NCBI GenBank assembly: GCA_046049675.1
Contig: JBJORA010000041.1
Location: 1 to 64,000 of the forward strand
Length of the DNA: 64,000 nt
Reading direction: 5' to 3'
Source: CAIXQW01 sp046049675
GTDB taxonomy: Bacteria; Bacteroidota; Bacteroidia; Chitinophagales; Chitinophagaceae
In this document: positions 1-8,689 of the stretch, in pieces
Position numbering within the stretch: position 1 is the stretch's first letter
How the letters are laid out: each line of letters starts with the position of its first letter
Notes under the pieces: generated by a model
Told to the model about the DNA's origin: nothing
The model's input: only the letters and a program-made list of their open reading frames with translations
The model's database searches: none
Program-made: the position numbers and the translations under genes

Positions 1-120
1 CTTTACCAATCGCAACCTGCAATTAAAATTTACTTTCTGACAAACCGCCGTGTACCAGACCGGTACGCACGGTGGTGTAAGGGGACGGCAAGGATAAACA
101 ATCCTTGCCTCCTACTTGAT
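1..120 (+). mobile_element. 3' end of a group II intron (domains V and VI), cut by window edge
   Basis: Positions 44-76 fold as a domain V hairpin: a nine-pair lower stem (44-52 with 68-76) carrying a C-G, G-U, C-G triad like the catalytic triad, a two-base CG bulge at 66-67, and a short upper stem (53-56 with 62-65). Positions 83-112 fold as domain VI, with a nine-pair stem (87-95 with 101-109) and a five-base loop. The end CCTACTTGAT (111-120) matches the usual 3' end of bacterial group II introns, with A114 placed seven bases from the end as expected for the branch point. The intron-encoded reverse transcriptase would lie to the left of the window; a short open frame ending in TGA at 38-40 could be its tail, but this cannot be verified. 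The 3' exon starts near 121, about 130 bp before ftsY. Confidence 0.78.
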
Positions 121-214
121 ATGCCAATTCATCTTCTTAACTACACGCGCAGGCTCATTTCTGCCCTTGGCATATGATGTACATTGCATACACAAAAAGC
201 AAGTACAAAAGCGC

Positions 215-222
215 TACCTTTG
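215..222 (+). promoter_or_regulatory. -7 promoter element for ftsY-rimO
   Basis: TACCTTTG matches the Bacteroidota -7 consensus TAnnTTTG and lies 27 bases before the ftsY ATG. It sits downstream of the intron end, so ftsY need not depend on transcription through the intron. Confidence 0.6.
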
Positions 223-249
223 CGCAGCCTACAAAGCGAACAGCATCTC

Positions 250-1227
250 ATGGGATTTTTTGATAAATTATTTAATAGAAATAAACAGCAAGAGGAAGCC
301 AAAGAAACCCTCAACGAAGGTCTTGAAAAAACCAAACAAGGCTTCTTTAGCAAAATTACAAAAGCCCTTGCAGGCAAAAGTAGCGTAGATGATGAGGTGC
401 TTGATAGCCTAGAAGAAGCACTTATTACTAGCGATGTGGGTATGGCCACGACGCAAGCGATTATCAATAATATCGAAGCACGTGTAAAGCAAGATAAGTA
501 TGTTGGCACAGGCGAGTTAAATAAGCTGTTGCAAGAAGAAATTATGGCTGTGCTTGCAGATGCGCCAAGCAACGAGTATCAAAATTTTGAAATTCCTAAT
601 AATGCAAAACCGTATGTAATCCTTGTAGTGGGTGTAAATGGCGTAGGTAAAACTACCACTATTGGTAAACTAGCTTACAATTTTAAGCGCAGCGGAAAGT
701 CTGTGGTGCTTGGTGCAGCTGATACGTTTAGAGCAGCAGCTGTTGACCAACTTACAATTTGGAGCGAACGCGTAGGAGTAGATATCGTTAAGAAAGAAAT
801 GGGCAGCGATCCTGCAAGTGTTGCATTTGATACAATGAATAGCGGCGTTGCCAAAGGTGCGGATGTTATTATTATTGATACCGCTGGCCGCTTACATAAC
901 AAGGCACACTTAATGGAAGAGTTAAGTAAAATAAAGCGTGTTGTACAAAAAGTTGTACCAGATGCGCCACACGATGTGCTGTTGGTACTAGATGGTAGCA
1001 CCGGGCAAAATGCACTTGAGCAAGCCAAGCATTTTACACAAGCTACGCAAGTAAGTTCTTTGGCTGTTACAAAACTAGACGGCACTGCAAAAGGTGGCGT
1101 AGTATTGGCTATTGCACATCAATTTAATATACCAGTAAAATATATTGGTGTTGGCGAAAAAATGGAAGACCTACAAGTGTTTAATAAATACGAATTTGTA
1201 GATAGTTTGTTTAGCTTAAATAAATAG
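250..1227 (+). CDS. ftsY: Signal recognition particle receptor FtsY
   Basis: This is the SRP-GTPase that docks ribosome-SRP complexes at the inner membrane for co-translational insertion of membrane proteins. The 325-residue protein has the helical N domain and then the G domain: the P-loop GVNGVGKTTT near residue 128, DTAGR near 210 and TKLDG near 274. The acidic A domain is nearly absent, as in many short FtsY proteins. The start was placed at the ATG at 250 because it begins MGFFDKLF, the usual start in this phylum. An upstream TTG at 184 in the same frame would precede the -7 element at 215-222 and was not used. rimO follows after four bases, so the two genes are probably co-transcribed. 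Confidence 0.95.
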   Translation: MGFFDKLFNRNKQQEEAKETLNEGLEKTKQGFFSKITKALAGKSSVDDEVLDSLEEALITSDVGMATTQAIINNIEARVKQDKYVGTGELNKLLQEEIMAVLADAPSNEYQNFEIPNNAKPYVILVVGVNGVGKTTTIGKLAYNFKRSGKSVVLGAADTFRAAAVDQLTIWSERVGVDIVKKEMGSDPASVAFDTMNSGVAKGADVIIIDTAGRLHNKAHLMEELSKIKRVVQKVVPDAPHDVLLVLDGSTGQNALEQAKHFTQATQVSSLAVTKLDGTAKGGVVLAIAHQFNIPVKYIGVGEKMEDLQVFNKYEFVDSLFSLNK

Positions 1228-1231
1228 TAGC

Positions 1232-2542
1232 ATGAAGGCGCGTACCCTAAAACAGAGCAAAGTAAATATTACCACACTAGGTTGTAGCAAAAACATGGTT
1301 GATAGCGAAGTGCTAAGTGGCCAGTTGCTAGCCAATGGTGTAAAGGTTGGGCACGAAAGCGAAAAGCTAGATTATAATATTTCTATCATCAATACTTGCG
1401 GCTTTATTGATAAGGCAAAAGAAGAAAGTATCAATACCATTCTAGAACACGTTGAACTTAAAAAGCAAGGTCAGCTAGATAAGGTTTATGTAATGGGATG
1501 CCTAAGCGAACGCTACCGCAGCGACTTAGAGCAGCAAATACCAGATGTAGATGCCTATTTTGGCACACTTGAATTACCTGCTATTCTCAAACGATTTGAG
1601 GCAAACTATAAAACAGAACTTGTAGGCGAACGTATGCTAAGTACACCTTCGCACTACGCATATTTAAAGATAAGTGAAGGCTGCAACCGTACTTGCTCTT
1701 TTTGTGCCATACCATTGATGCGCGGCAAGCACGTCAGCAAAAGTATAGAAGACGTTGTAACAGAAGCAAAGTTGCTTGCAGCTAAAGGTGTGAAAGAAAT
1801 AATGCTTATCGCGCAAGAACTAACATACTATGGCTTAGATATTTACAAAGAGCGTGCACTTAGTAAATTGCTTGATGCACTTGTAATGGTAGAAGGCATA
1901 GAATGGATACGTTTGCACTATGCTTACCCTAGTAAGTTTCCTTTAGATATTATTGAAACAATGGCAAAGCACAGCAAAGTGTGCAACTACCTTGATATGC
2001 CATTGCAACACGCTAGCGATGCTATGTTGGATAGTATGCGTCGTCAAATTACACGTGCTGATATGATTACGCTAATCAAAGATATCAGAAGTATTATTCC
2101 AGATATTTGTTTGCGTAGCACTTTTATTGCTGGTTATCCTGGCGAGACAAAAAAAGATGTACAAGTACTAAAAGACTTTTTAGAAGAAGTTCGTTTTGAT
2201 CGTGTTGGCATTTTTACTTACAGTCACGAAGAAAATACAAGTGCGTACGACCTTAAGGACAATGTAAGCGCCAAAGAAAAGGAAAAGCGTGCCCGTGAAG
2301 TCATGGATGTGCAACAAGATATTAGTTTTGAAAAAAACCAAGCTAAAGTAGGGCAGACCTTAAAAGTAATTATTGATAAGAAGGAAGCTGGCCGTTATTT
2401 GGGACGCACTGAATTTGATAGCGTGGAGGTTGATAACGAGGTGATTGTCAATAGCAAGAAGGCTTTGAAACCGGGCGACTTTGTAAATGTGCATATTGCA
2501 AAAGCCTACGACTACGACCTAGAAGGCATCGTTGTACAATAA
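1232..2542 (+). CDS. rimO: Ribosomal protein S12 methylthiotransferase RimO
   Basis: RimO is a radical-SAM enzyme with two [4Fe-4S] clusters that adds a methylthio group to the conserved aspartate of ribosomal protein S12. The 436-residue protein shows the N-terminal MTTase domain with cysteines in LGCSKN (residue 18), NTCGF (56) and MGCL, then the radical-SAM triad CNRTCSFC (Cys151, 155, 158), and a C-terminal TRAM domain. The GCSKN sequence and S12-type spacing favour RimO over the tRNA enzyme MiaB. It lies four bases behind ftsY and has no promoter of its own that I can see. Confidence 0.95.
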   Translation: MKARTLKQSKVNITTLGCSKNMVDSEVLSGQLLANGVKVGHESEKLDYNISIINTCGFIDKAKEESINTILEHVELKKQGQLDKVYVMGCLSERYRSDLEQQIPDVDAYFGTLELPAILKRFEANYKTELVGERMLSTPSHYAYLKISEGCNRTCSFCAIPLMRGKHVSKSIEDVVTEAKLLAAKGVKEIMLIAQELTYYGLDIYKERALSKLLDALVMVEGIEWIRLHYAYPSKFPLDIIETMAKHSKVCNYLDMPLQHASDAMLDSMRRQITRADMITLIKDIRSIIPDICLRSTFIAGYPGETKKDVQVLKDFLEEVRFDRVGIFTYSHEENTSAYDLKDNVSAKEKEKRAREVMDVQQDISFEKNQAKVGQTLKVIIDKKEAGRYLGRTEFDSVEVDNEVIVNSKKALKPGDFVNVHIAKAYDYDLEGIVVQ

Positions 2543-2655
2543 GTTACGCTCCGATTTCGTTTTATTGCATCAGGGGAGTCACGGATGCAACATATTTTTT
2601 TGACACAATTTTTAGATTTAGGTGTTGTAAAAATACTCTACCTTGTGAGGGTAAT

Positions 2656-5600
2656 ATGAAGCGCTTTTTTCTGCTTGCACTAGTATGCTTTACTGTATTG
2701 CAAGCACTGGCACAAGACCAGCAAGTCACTACAAAACTGGCACGTGCCACCACTAGTAAAGCAAGTAGTAGCATAGATACTGCAAAAAAAGCTAAGCCTG
2801 TTTTTGCCAAGAGTTTATTTTGGAAAGTAACCGCGCCAAATGGTGGGCCAGTAAGTTATTTATATGGCACAATGCATGTTAGTCGCAAAATTGCGTTTAA
2901 CCTGCCTGATACTTTTTACAAAGCTATTCAAGCCTGTGATATTGTAGCATTAGAAAGTGATCCAGAAACTTGGCTCAGTGAAATGGATAAGCCCGGCGAA
3001 GTAAAAAACATCATGGACTTTAACGATATTGGAAGAACATCTTCAGAGGGTAGTTACGGTTACTATGGTTCTGCCAACGACCTGAGCTATATTAATAAGG
3101 CAGACTTGCGTACTATATTACTGAGAGAGCCGAATGAAGTGAATGGTCTGCTGTTTCGCTCAATGGGACGGAATGACAATTTGGAGGAGGACACTTATCT
3201 AGACTTATTTATTTTCAAAGCTGGTAAGCGCTACGGCAAACAAATTGCAAGTTTAGAATCAGTTACAGAAAGTACACGCCTTTCTATCATCGGCAATATC
3301 AAGCAGATGAAGGACAAAAAGAACCGCTACTCACGAAGCTACAACGGTAATATGGGCAACGATATAGAAGAAGCATATCGCCTTAGAGATATTAATTTGC
3401 TGGATAGTTTGCAAGCGAAGAATTCTGCAGAAGAGTATCTTACCTATTTCTTGCATTATAGAAACGATACAATGGTAAACACCTTGGAGGCGCTTAATAA
3501 GCAAGGCAAACGCGTATTCTGTGCTATTGGTGCAGCGCACTTGGCAGGGGAGCGTGGCATGTTGCAATCGTTAAAGTATAGAGGCTACAAGGTAGAGCCT
3601 GTGATGTTTGAAGGCAATTTTAATCCAGCTACAAAAATTGCAGAGCTAGATGAGCAGTACATTCCTGTAAGCTTGTCACGGAAGTATAGCGCAGATAGTA
3701 GTATGAGTTTTTTAACGAGTGCCTATTGTAAGGGTAGAGGTTATGGTAGAGGCGTCAACTACTTAAGTAGCGATATGAATAATGGTGTATACTATCTTGT
3801 TACACGTTGTCAGAATTTTGTGAAAGTTAATGGCCAAAATACAAGTGACTTGTTTACGAACCTCGATAGTTTAGTTTTTGAAAATACGAAGGGCAGTGTA
3901 CTTACTAAGGAACGCACAACGGTTGCTGGTTATCCTGCCTATATAATTATAAGTAAAACAGATGAAGAGGATTTAATACAACAGTTGTTTATCAATACGC
4001 CGTTGGAACTCGTGTATATGCGTGTTGTGGGTAAGAAAACCTTTGCAGAACAGCAGCAAGCTAAGAAGTTTATAGACAGTGTAAGGTTTAACTACAGGAC
4101 ACAAATTGTAAGTACTTACGAGCGCGGCTACACACAAGATGTAGATGTGAAGATGCCAGTAAGCATTGCGAATGAAGGTGTGCCACACAATAACTTTTTT
4201 GGCAAAGGCTTGCACTTGCAAGGTATTGATGAAGAAGGCGGCTACTATATGCTTAGCAGAAGTGGTTCTTATTGGACATCTGGCAAAATAGAAGAGGATA
4301 CGTTTAGGTTGGCTATGTTTGCTGAAGGTTTAGCAGATAGAGCTGAGGCAAAACTTACATCGATTGAATTCGTTAAGCGAGAAGGATTTCCTGCCGCATT
4401 CGCAAGCTTTACGCTCAAGAATAAGCAGCAAGCCAATGCGATGTTTATTATTAAGGGTGTAAACGTATATACCTTGCTAACAACCACACTGGATGGTGCT
4501 AAAAAAAGAAATTTCTACACGTCGTTTAAGAGTTTGCAAGAGCCAAACAATTTTGTAAAACATGTAGATACCACACTCAAAATTAGCTACGTTGCTTCCC
4601 TGCCAAGATTTGGTGAAAGTGCTTCAAATTTTTATAGAACTAATGGTCGCTACGACGATGAGTCGCCCGACAATTTTGGTCGTTATTGGAAAGACCTTAA
4701 GTGGCATCCTTATAGCAATTATGGCTATCAGTTTATGATAAACTCATTTGAACTAAGCAAATTTGAAGCTTGGCAAAATCTTGATACTTTTTGGAAAAAC
4801 GTAGAGAAGGAAATTATTGGATATGACGAGATGACCGTAGTGAGCAGAGCCTTGGATACTACAACCACGCACAGTTTAGATATTGTTTACAAGGATACAG
4901 CTTGCAATACAATAGTTCGTGCAAAAGCAATCCTTTACAATAATATGGTAAGTGTATTGCGTTGCGGATACGATAGTACAACCCTTAAGCTTTGCAATGT
5001 AGATACTGTATTTAATAGCTTTAGATATAATGGTACCTACAGCAAACCAATGTATATAACGGGCAGTAAAATGGATACATTATTACGCCTAATTGCAAGT
5101 ACTGATAGTGCAGATAAAAAGACGCTTGAAGAAAACTATAAGTTCATGGACGTGTTACCGCAAGAGCAATCGTTTTTTGTGAACTTCTTAGATACATGCA
5201 AGGCTTTACGCACCAACGACGATCTAGAAATAGTACGCTTTATTTCTGACGTGAATCCAAAAGGACAAGCGATGCGTAATGTGATGGAAAAACTTTATAC
5301 GGTTGTAAAAGGCAATGAAGATATTGCAGAAGCTGTACTAATGGAACTTGCAGAGGAAAAAGATAGTGCGTCAATTGCCTTATTTAAAAAACTATTGGTA
5401 GAGGATCCGCCAACAAGTGGGTCTAATGGTAGTGATAGCTATGAGGCTGGGGATTATGTAGGGGCTACAGCGAGCAGTTCTTCATCAAATTTTACTTCTT
5501 TTGGTAGTGTCTTTACTGTGTTTTTTGATAGCTTGGAACTAGCTGTGCAGTTGATGCCTGAGTTGTTACAACTACTAGACTATGATGAATATAAAGATGG

Positions 5601-6627
5601 CGTGGTTGCTCTTACTTTACGTATGCTAGACAAGAAATTGATTACGCTACAACAAATTGAACAACGCTTGCCATTGTACGTTCAACTAGCTAAACGTTCA
5701 TATAAAAGTTTTACAGCTAGCGAAAGTACACTTGCGCTTTACGAAAAGCAAATGGCAAAAACGGAAGAAGAATTAGAAGAAAATAATTATAGCAGCAGCA
5801 ATACCTACAAAAATGATATTGCAACGTATAAAACAAAGGCAATGCGAGAGGCTGAGCTTGCATCGGGCCGGAAGCAAATAATCAGCTACAATCGTGGTTT
5901 AACAGCTGAAAAAAGTAACAGTGATAGTATCTATTACTCAACTCCAGATGAACTTTGTACATATAAGGCGAAGGAGCTAATGCTGCTTTACAAGGTACTA
6001 AAACCTTACGAGAATAAAAAGCAGGTGGCCGATCTGCTACACAAGATTGATACGTGCACACATCAAGATTGGTTATTCTGCAAAGCTGTAAATGCCATTC
6101 ATGCGGGAGAGCCAGCAGATATGTCCATCATAGAAGCCTATGCAAAAATGCCTGACATGAAGTATCAAATTACCATGTTTGCACGCAGCCACAAGAAAGC
6201 GATGGCACAATTTGCAATGCCTAAAACACAATTAGAGTGGGCAACTTGTGCTGTGCGTTCGCAGTTGCCTGAGAGAATAAAGGAAGATGTAAAGTATTTA
6301 GATAAAGTGTACGTTAGCAATACCTACGGTAGTGGCTACGTTTATGTGTTTAGCTATAAAATCGACAAAGAAGACGAGCTACCTAGCTATGCTTATTATG
6401 GTATGTTTAGCAAAGATGCAAGCAAAGTATTTGAGCAAGCAATTGTACACTATGGTGGTATAGGTATTGAGTCTCCGATTTCTTACGCGCAATGGCTGGC
6501 AACTTTGCCAATGCAAATAAGAGTGACTGATAGAAAAACAATCGACTACCAAGACGTTTTACCTTGGGACAGAAATGGCACACCTAGCGCTTCATCATCA
6601 CGCGATAATGCTTATTACGGCGACTAG
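2656..6627 (+). CDS. Very large secreted TraB/GumN family protein
   Basis: The 1323-residue protein starts with a clear signal peptide ending near ALAQ, so it is exported. Residues of about 50-320 carry a TraB/GumN-type domain: SYLYGTMHVS at the start, VALESDPE in the middle and CAIGAAHLAGE followed by GYKVEPV at the end. The family has been likened to gluzincin-type metal proteins, but its activity is not established. The remaining roughly 1000 residues match nothing I recognise; they are rich in charged and Tyr residues and contain a Ser-rich stretch near residue 940. No membrane anchor is visible beyond the signal peptide. It lies about 110 bases behind rimO and converges on pfkA. Confidence 0.7.
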   Translation: MKRFFLLALVCFTVLQALAQDQQVTTKLARATTSKASSSIDTAKKAKPVFAKSLFWKVTAPNGGPVSYLYGTMHVSRKIAFNLPDTFYKAIQACDIVALESDPETWLSEMDKPGEVKNIMDFNDIGRTSSEGSYGYYGSANDLSYINKADLRTILLREPNEVNGLLFRSMGRNDNLEEDTYLDLFIFKAGKRYGKQIASLESVTESTRLSIIGNIKQMKDKKNRYSRSYNGNMGNDIEEAYRLRDINLLDSLQAKNSAEEYLTYFLHYRNDTMVNTLEALNKQGKRVFCAIGAAHLAGERGMLQSLKYRGYKVEPVMFEGNFNPATKIAELDEQYIPVSLSRKYSADSSMSFLTSAYCKGRGYGRGVNYLSSDMNNGVYYLVTRCQNFVKVNGQNTSDLFTNLDSLVFENTKGSVLTKERTTVAGYPAYIIISKTDEEDLIQQLFINTPLELVYMRVVGKKTFAEQQQAKKFIDSVRFNYRTQIVSTYERGYTQDVDVKMPVSIANEGVPHNNFFGKGLHLQGIDEEGGYYMLSRSGSYWTSGKIEEDTFRLAMFAEGLADRAEAKLTSIEFVKREGFPAAFASFTLKNKQQANAMFIIKGVNVYTLLTTTLDGAKKRNFYTSFKSLQEPNNFVKHVDTTLKISYVASLPRFGESASNFYRTNGRYDDESPDNFGRYWKDLKWHPYSNYGYQFMINSFELSKFEAWQNLDTFWKNVEKEIIGYDEMTVVSRALDTTTTHSLDIVYKDTACNTIVRAKAILYNNMVSVLRCGYDSTTLKLCNVDTVFNSFRYNGTYSKPMYITGSKMDTLLRLIASTDSADKKTLEENYKFMDVLPQEQSFFVNFLDTCKALRTNDDLEIVRFISDVNPKGQAMRNVMEKLYTVVKGNEDIAEAVLMELAEEKDSASIALFKKLLVEDPPTSGSNGSDSYEAGDYVGATASSSSSNFTSFGSVFTVFFDSLELAVQLMPELLQLLDYDEYKDGVVALTLRMLDKKLITLQQIEQRLPLYVQLAKRSYKSFTASESTLALYEKQMAKTEEELEENNYSSSNTYKNDIATYKTKAMREAELASGRKQIISYNRGLTAEKSNSDSIYYSTPDELCTYKAKELMLLYKVLKPYENKKQVADLLHKIDTCTHQDWLFCKAVNAIHAGEPADMSIIEAYAKMPDMKYQITMFARSHKKAMAQFAMPKTQLEWATCAVRSQLPERIKEDVKYLDKVYVSNTYGSGYVYVFSYKIDKEDELPSYAYYGMFSKDASKVFEQAIVHYGGIGIESPISYAQWLATLPMQIRVTDRKTIDYQDVLPWDRNGTPSASSSRDNAYYGD

Positions 6628-6649
6628 TCAAGCAGTTGAGGTGGCATCA

Positions 6650-7636
6650 CTAACTACTTAGCACCTTAATCATTTCCACAAGGTCTTCCTTAATTGGTTG
6701 CTTGAGCTTTACTACTTGCTCGTAAGGTGTGTAGGCAATCTCGTTGTTGACAACACCAACCATTTCGCCATATTTGCCACTTAGGAGGCGATTTACGGCT
6801 GCATAACCTGTGCGACTAGCAAGTATGCGGTCTGCGCAACTCGGTGAGCCACCGCGCTGTATGTGCCCTAGAATACTAATACGCGAATCAAGATTTGGGA
6901 AATATTCTTTAAGGTATTTATCTACGTGATTAGCACCGCCAATTTCATCGCCTTCTGCCACAACAATAATACTCATTAACTTCTTGCGCTTTGTATTGTC
7001 GGCAATACGTGCCACAACCTCTTGCATGGTTTCTCTGCGCTCTGGAATAAGAATATTTTCTGCACCACAAGCAAGGCCACTGTGCAAAGCAATATAACCT
7101 GCATCGCGCCCCATTACTTCTACAATAAATAAGCGGTCGTGGCTATCTGCTGTGTCGCGAATTTTATCAATAGCATCTACAGCTGTATTTATGGCGGTGT
7201 CAAAACCAATTGTAAAGTCTGTGCCAGCAAGATCATTGTCAATTGTGCCGGGCGTTGCCATGCTTGGAATATTAAATCGCTTATGAAATTCAAATGCACC
7301 ACGACAACTGCCATCACCGCCAACAACCACAAAAGCGTCTATCTCATGTTTTTGTAAGTTATCAAAGGCCTTTTTCATACCAGCCTCTGTTCTAAATTCT
7401 TTGCTACGTGCCGTTTTTAAGATGGTGCCACCACGTTGCAGGATATTGCTCACATCGCGATTGTATAACTGCTTGATATCGCCATCCACCATGCCTTGGT
7501 AGCCATGCATAATACCATACGCATTAATGCCGTGATATATAGCAGTACGTACTACTGCACGCACGCACGCATTCATGCCAGGGCTGTCACCGCCGCTTGT
7601 AAGTACACCAATATTGCGTATGTTATGTTCTGCCAT
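6650..7636 (-). CDS. pfkA: ATP-dependent 6-phosphofructokinase
   Basis: PfkA phosphorylates fructose 6-phosphate to fructose 1,6-bisphosphate, the committed step of glycolysis. The 328-residue protein has the typical length and motifs: GVLTSGGDSPGMN at the N terminus, VVGGDGSCRGA for ATP binding, and GTIDNDLAGTD holding the catalytic Asp. The GGDGS form, rather than GGDDT, favours ATP over pyrophosphate as donor. fbp, which catalyses the reverse step, is at 46250-47272. A TACCTTTG element at 7678-7685 on the minus strand is a likely promoter, 41 bases before the ATG. Confidence 0.95.
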   Translation of the reverse strand: MAEHNIRNIGVLTSGGDSPGMNACVRAVVRTAIYHGINAYGIMHGYQGMVDGDIKQLYNRDVSNILQRGGTILKTARSKEFRTEAGMKKAFDNLQKHEIDAFVVVGGDGSCRGAFEFHKRFNIPSMATPGTIDNDLAGTDFTIGFDTAINTAVDAIDKIRDTADSHDRLFIVEVMGRDAGYIALHSGLACGAENILIPERRETMQEVVARIADNTKRKKLMSIIVVAEGDEIGGANHVDKYLKEYFPNLDSRISILGHIQRGGSPSCADRILASRTGYAAVNRLLSGKYGEMVGVVNNEIAYTPYEQVVKLKQPIKEDLVEMIKVLSS

Positions 7637-7677
7637 TATTCTTCAATTAGTTTTGCTTCAAGCTAGTGCTTATTTTT

Positions 7678-7685
7678 CAAAGGTA
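7678..7685 (-). promoter_or_regulatory. -7 promoter element for pfkA
   Basis: On the minus strand this reads TACCTTTG, a full match to TAnnTTTG, 41 bases before the pfkA ATG. Confidence 0.55.
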
Positions 7686-7729
7686 GAAAAAATGACTTCA
7701 ATTTTTTTATTTTCACAAAAAAATGAACA

Positions 7730-7737
7730 TATCTTTG
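7730..7737 (+). promoter_or_regulatory. -7 promoter element for tRNA-Gln
   Basis: TATCTTTG matches TAnnTTTG and ends nine bases before the mature tRNA 5' end. This places the transcription start within a few bases of the tRNA. Confidence 0.65.
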
Positions 7738-7746
7738 CGCTCCTTC

Positions 7747-7817
7747 AGTCCGATGGTGTAACGGTAGCACTGCAGATTTTGGTTCTGTATGTCTTGGTTC
7801 GAATCCAGGTCGGACTA
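7747..7817 (+). tRNA. tRNA-Gln (anticodon TTG)
   Basis: The acceptor stem AGTCCGA (7747-7753) pairs with TCGGACT (7810-7816), with A7817 as discriminator. The D arm has GGTGTAACGGTAGCAC, the anticodon arm has stem GCAGA/TCTGT around the loop TTTTGGT with anticodon TTG, and the T arm has GGTTCGAATCC. CCA is not encoded. It is a single-gene unit with its own -7 element and terminator. Confidence 0.95.
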
Positions 7818-7824
7818 CACAAGG

Positions 7825-7867
7825 AAAAAGCGAATAAGTTGTACAAGCAGTTTGTTCGCTTTTTTTT
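7825..7867 (+). terminator. Rho-independent terminator after tRNA-Gln
   Basis: AAAAAGCGAA (7825-7834) pairs with TTCGCTTTTT (7855-7864) around a 20-base loop, followed by a T run. Confidence 0.75.
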
Positions 7868-8034
7868 ATGCTCTAAACAATATTTCCTAGCATTTGATAG
7901 CACGTAATACAGCGACTAAACATAGCACGATTGCTTCGCATTATGGCATAAGTAATTAACAGAACAAATTGCATTGCTCTTTTTAGAAAGTGATTTGCAA
8001 ATCGAATAATTTGCAACAGTGTAAATAGCTGGAA

Positions 8035-8586
8035 TTACTTCTTCTTTTTAGGCATCAGAATAACGTGCATTCTTTTACCTTCTAGCTTTGGCATACCTTC
8101 TAGCTGGCCAAATTCTTGCAGACGCTCAGCAAACTTTAGCAATACAAGTTCACCACGCTCCTTAAACATAATTGCACGGCCTTTAAACTGTACATATGCC
8201 TTTACTTTATCGCCATCGGTTAAAAACTTCTCAGCGTGTTTTGCTTTAAAGTCAAAATCGTGATCGTCAGTATTTGGACCGAAACGTACTTCTTTGAGTT
8301 CGCTCTTTACAGTAGCTGCTTTAGCTTCCTTATCTTTCTTTTTCTTTTCGTAAAGAAATTTGTTGTAATCAACGCAGCGACAAACGGGTGGTTCTGCGTT
8401 TGGAGAGATTTCTACAAGATCAACACCCAACTCATCTGCGAGTTGTAGTGCTGCATCAGTGCTATAAACACCAGGGGTTACATTTTCACCAACAAGTCGC
8501 ACTTCCTGCGCGGTGATATACAAGTTAATCTTGTGTTCGTTTTCTTTAATAATTCTGCCTCTAGGACGTACGTATTTTTTGGCCAT
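8035..8586 (-). CDS. infC: Translation initiation factor IF-3
   Basis: IF-3 binds the 30S subunit, prevents premature joining of the 50S subunit and checks start-codon pairing. The 183-residue protein has the N domain (RGRIIKENEHKIN; LVEISPNAEPPVCR), the lysine-rich linker helix and the C domain ending LMPKKKK. It starts with ATG rather than the rare codon used in enterobacteria. The usual downstream partners rpmI and rplT are absent: the 217 bases between its stop and the tRNA terminator hold no ORF resembling either. A near-consensus -7 element (8604-8611) lies just upstream. Confidence 0.95.
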   Translation of the reverse strand: MAKKYVRPRGRIIKENEHKINLYITAQEVRLVGENVTPGVYSTDAALQLADELGVDLVEISPNAEPPVCRCVDYNKFLYEKKKKDKEAKAATVKSELKEVRFGPNTDDHDFDFKAKHAEKFLTDGDKVKAYVQFKGRAIMFKERGELVLLKFAERLQEFGQLEGMPKLEGKRMHVILMPKKKK

Positions 8587-8603
8587 TCAATACTATAAGA
8601 CTG

Positions 8604-8611
8604 TAAAAGTA
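8604..8611 (-). promoter_or_regulatory. Near-consensus -7 element for infC
   Basis: On the minus strand this reads TACTTTTA, one base off TAnnTTTG, 17 bases before the infC ATG. Confidence 0.35.
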
Positions 8612-8689
8612 GCACATTTTGTGCAATACTGTATTACTAAATAGCGACCCATTTTATTGGCAATGCCTATGTGCTATGCAGCTTTTAGG

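Noticed and set aside
116..388. ORF of 90 residues starting in the intron end
   Set aside because: It runs out of frame into ftsY and has no matching features; the region is better explained by the intron 3' end and the ftsY leader.
7575..7907. 110-residue plus-strand ORF over tRNA-Gln
   Set aside because: It covers the tRNA, its promoter and its terminator and is therefore not a gene.
7992..8003. Perfect 12-bp palindrome GATTTGCAAATC as an operator
   Set aside because: It lies downstream of infC, away from any start codon or promoter, and can be chance in AT-rich DNA.
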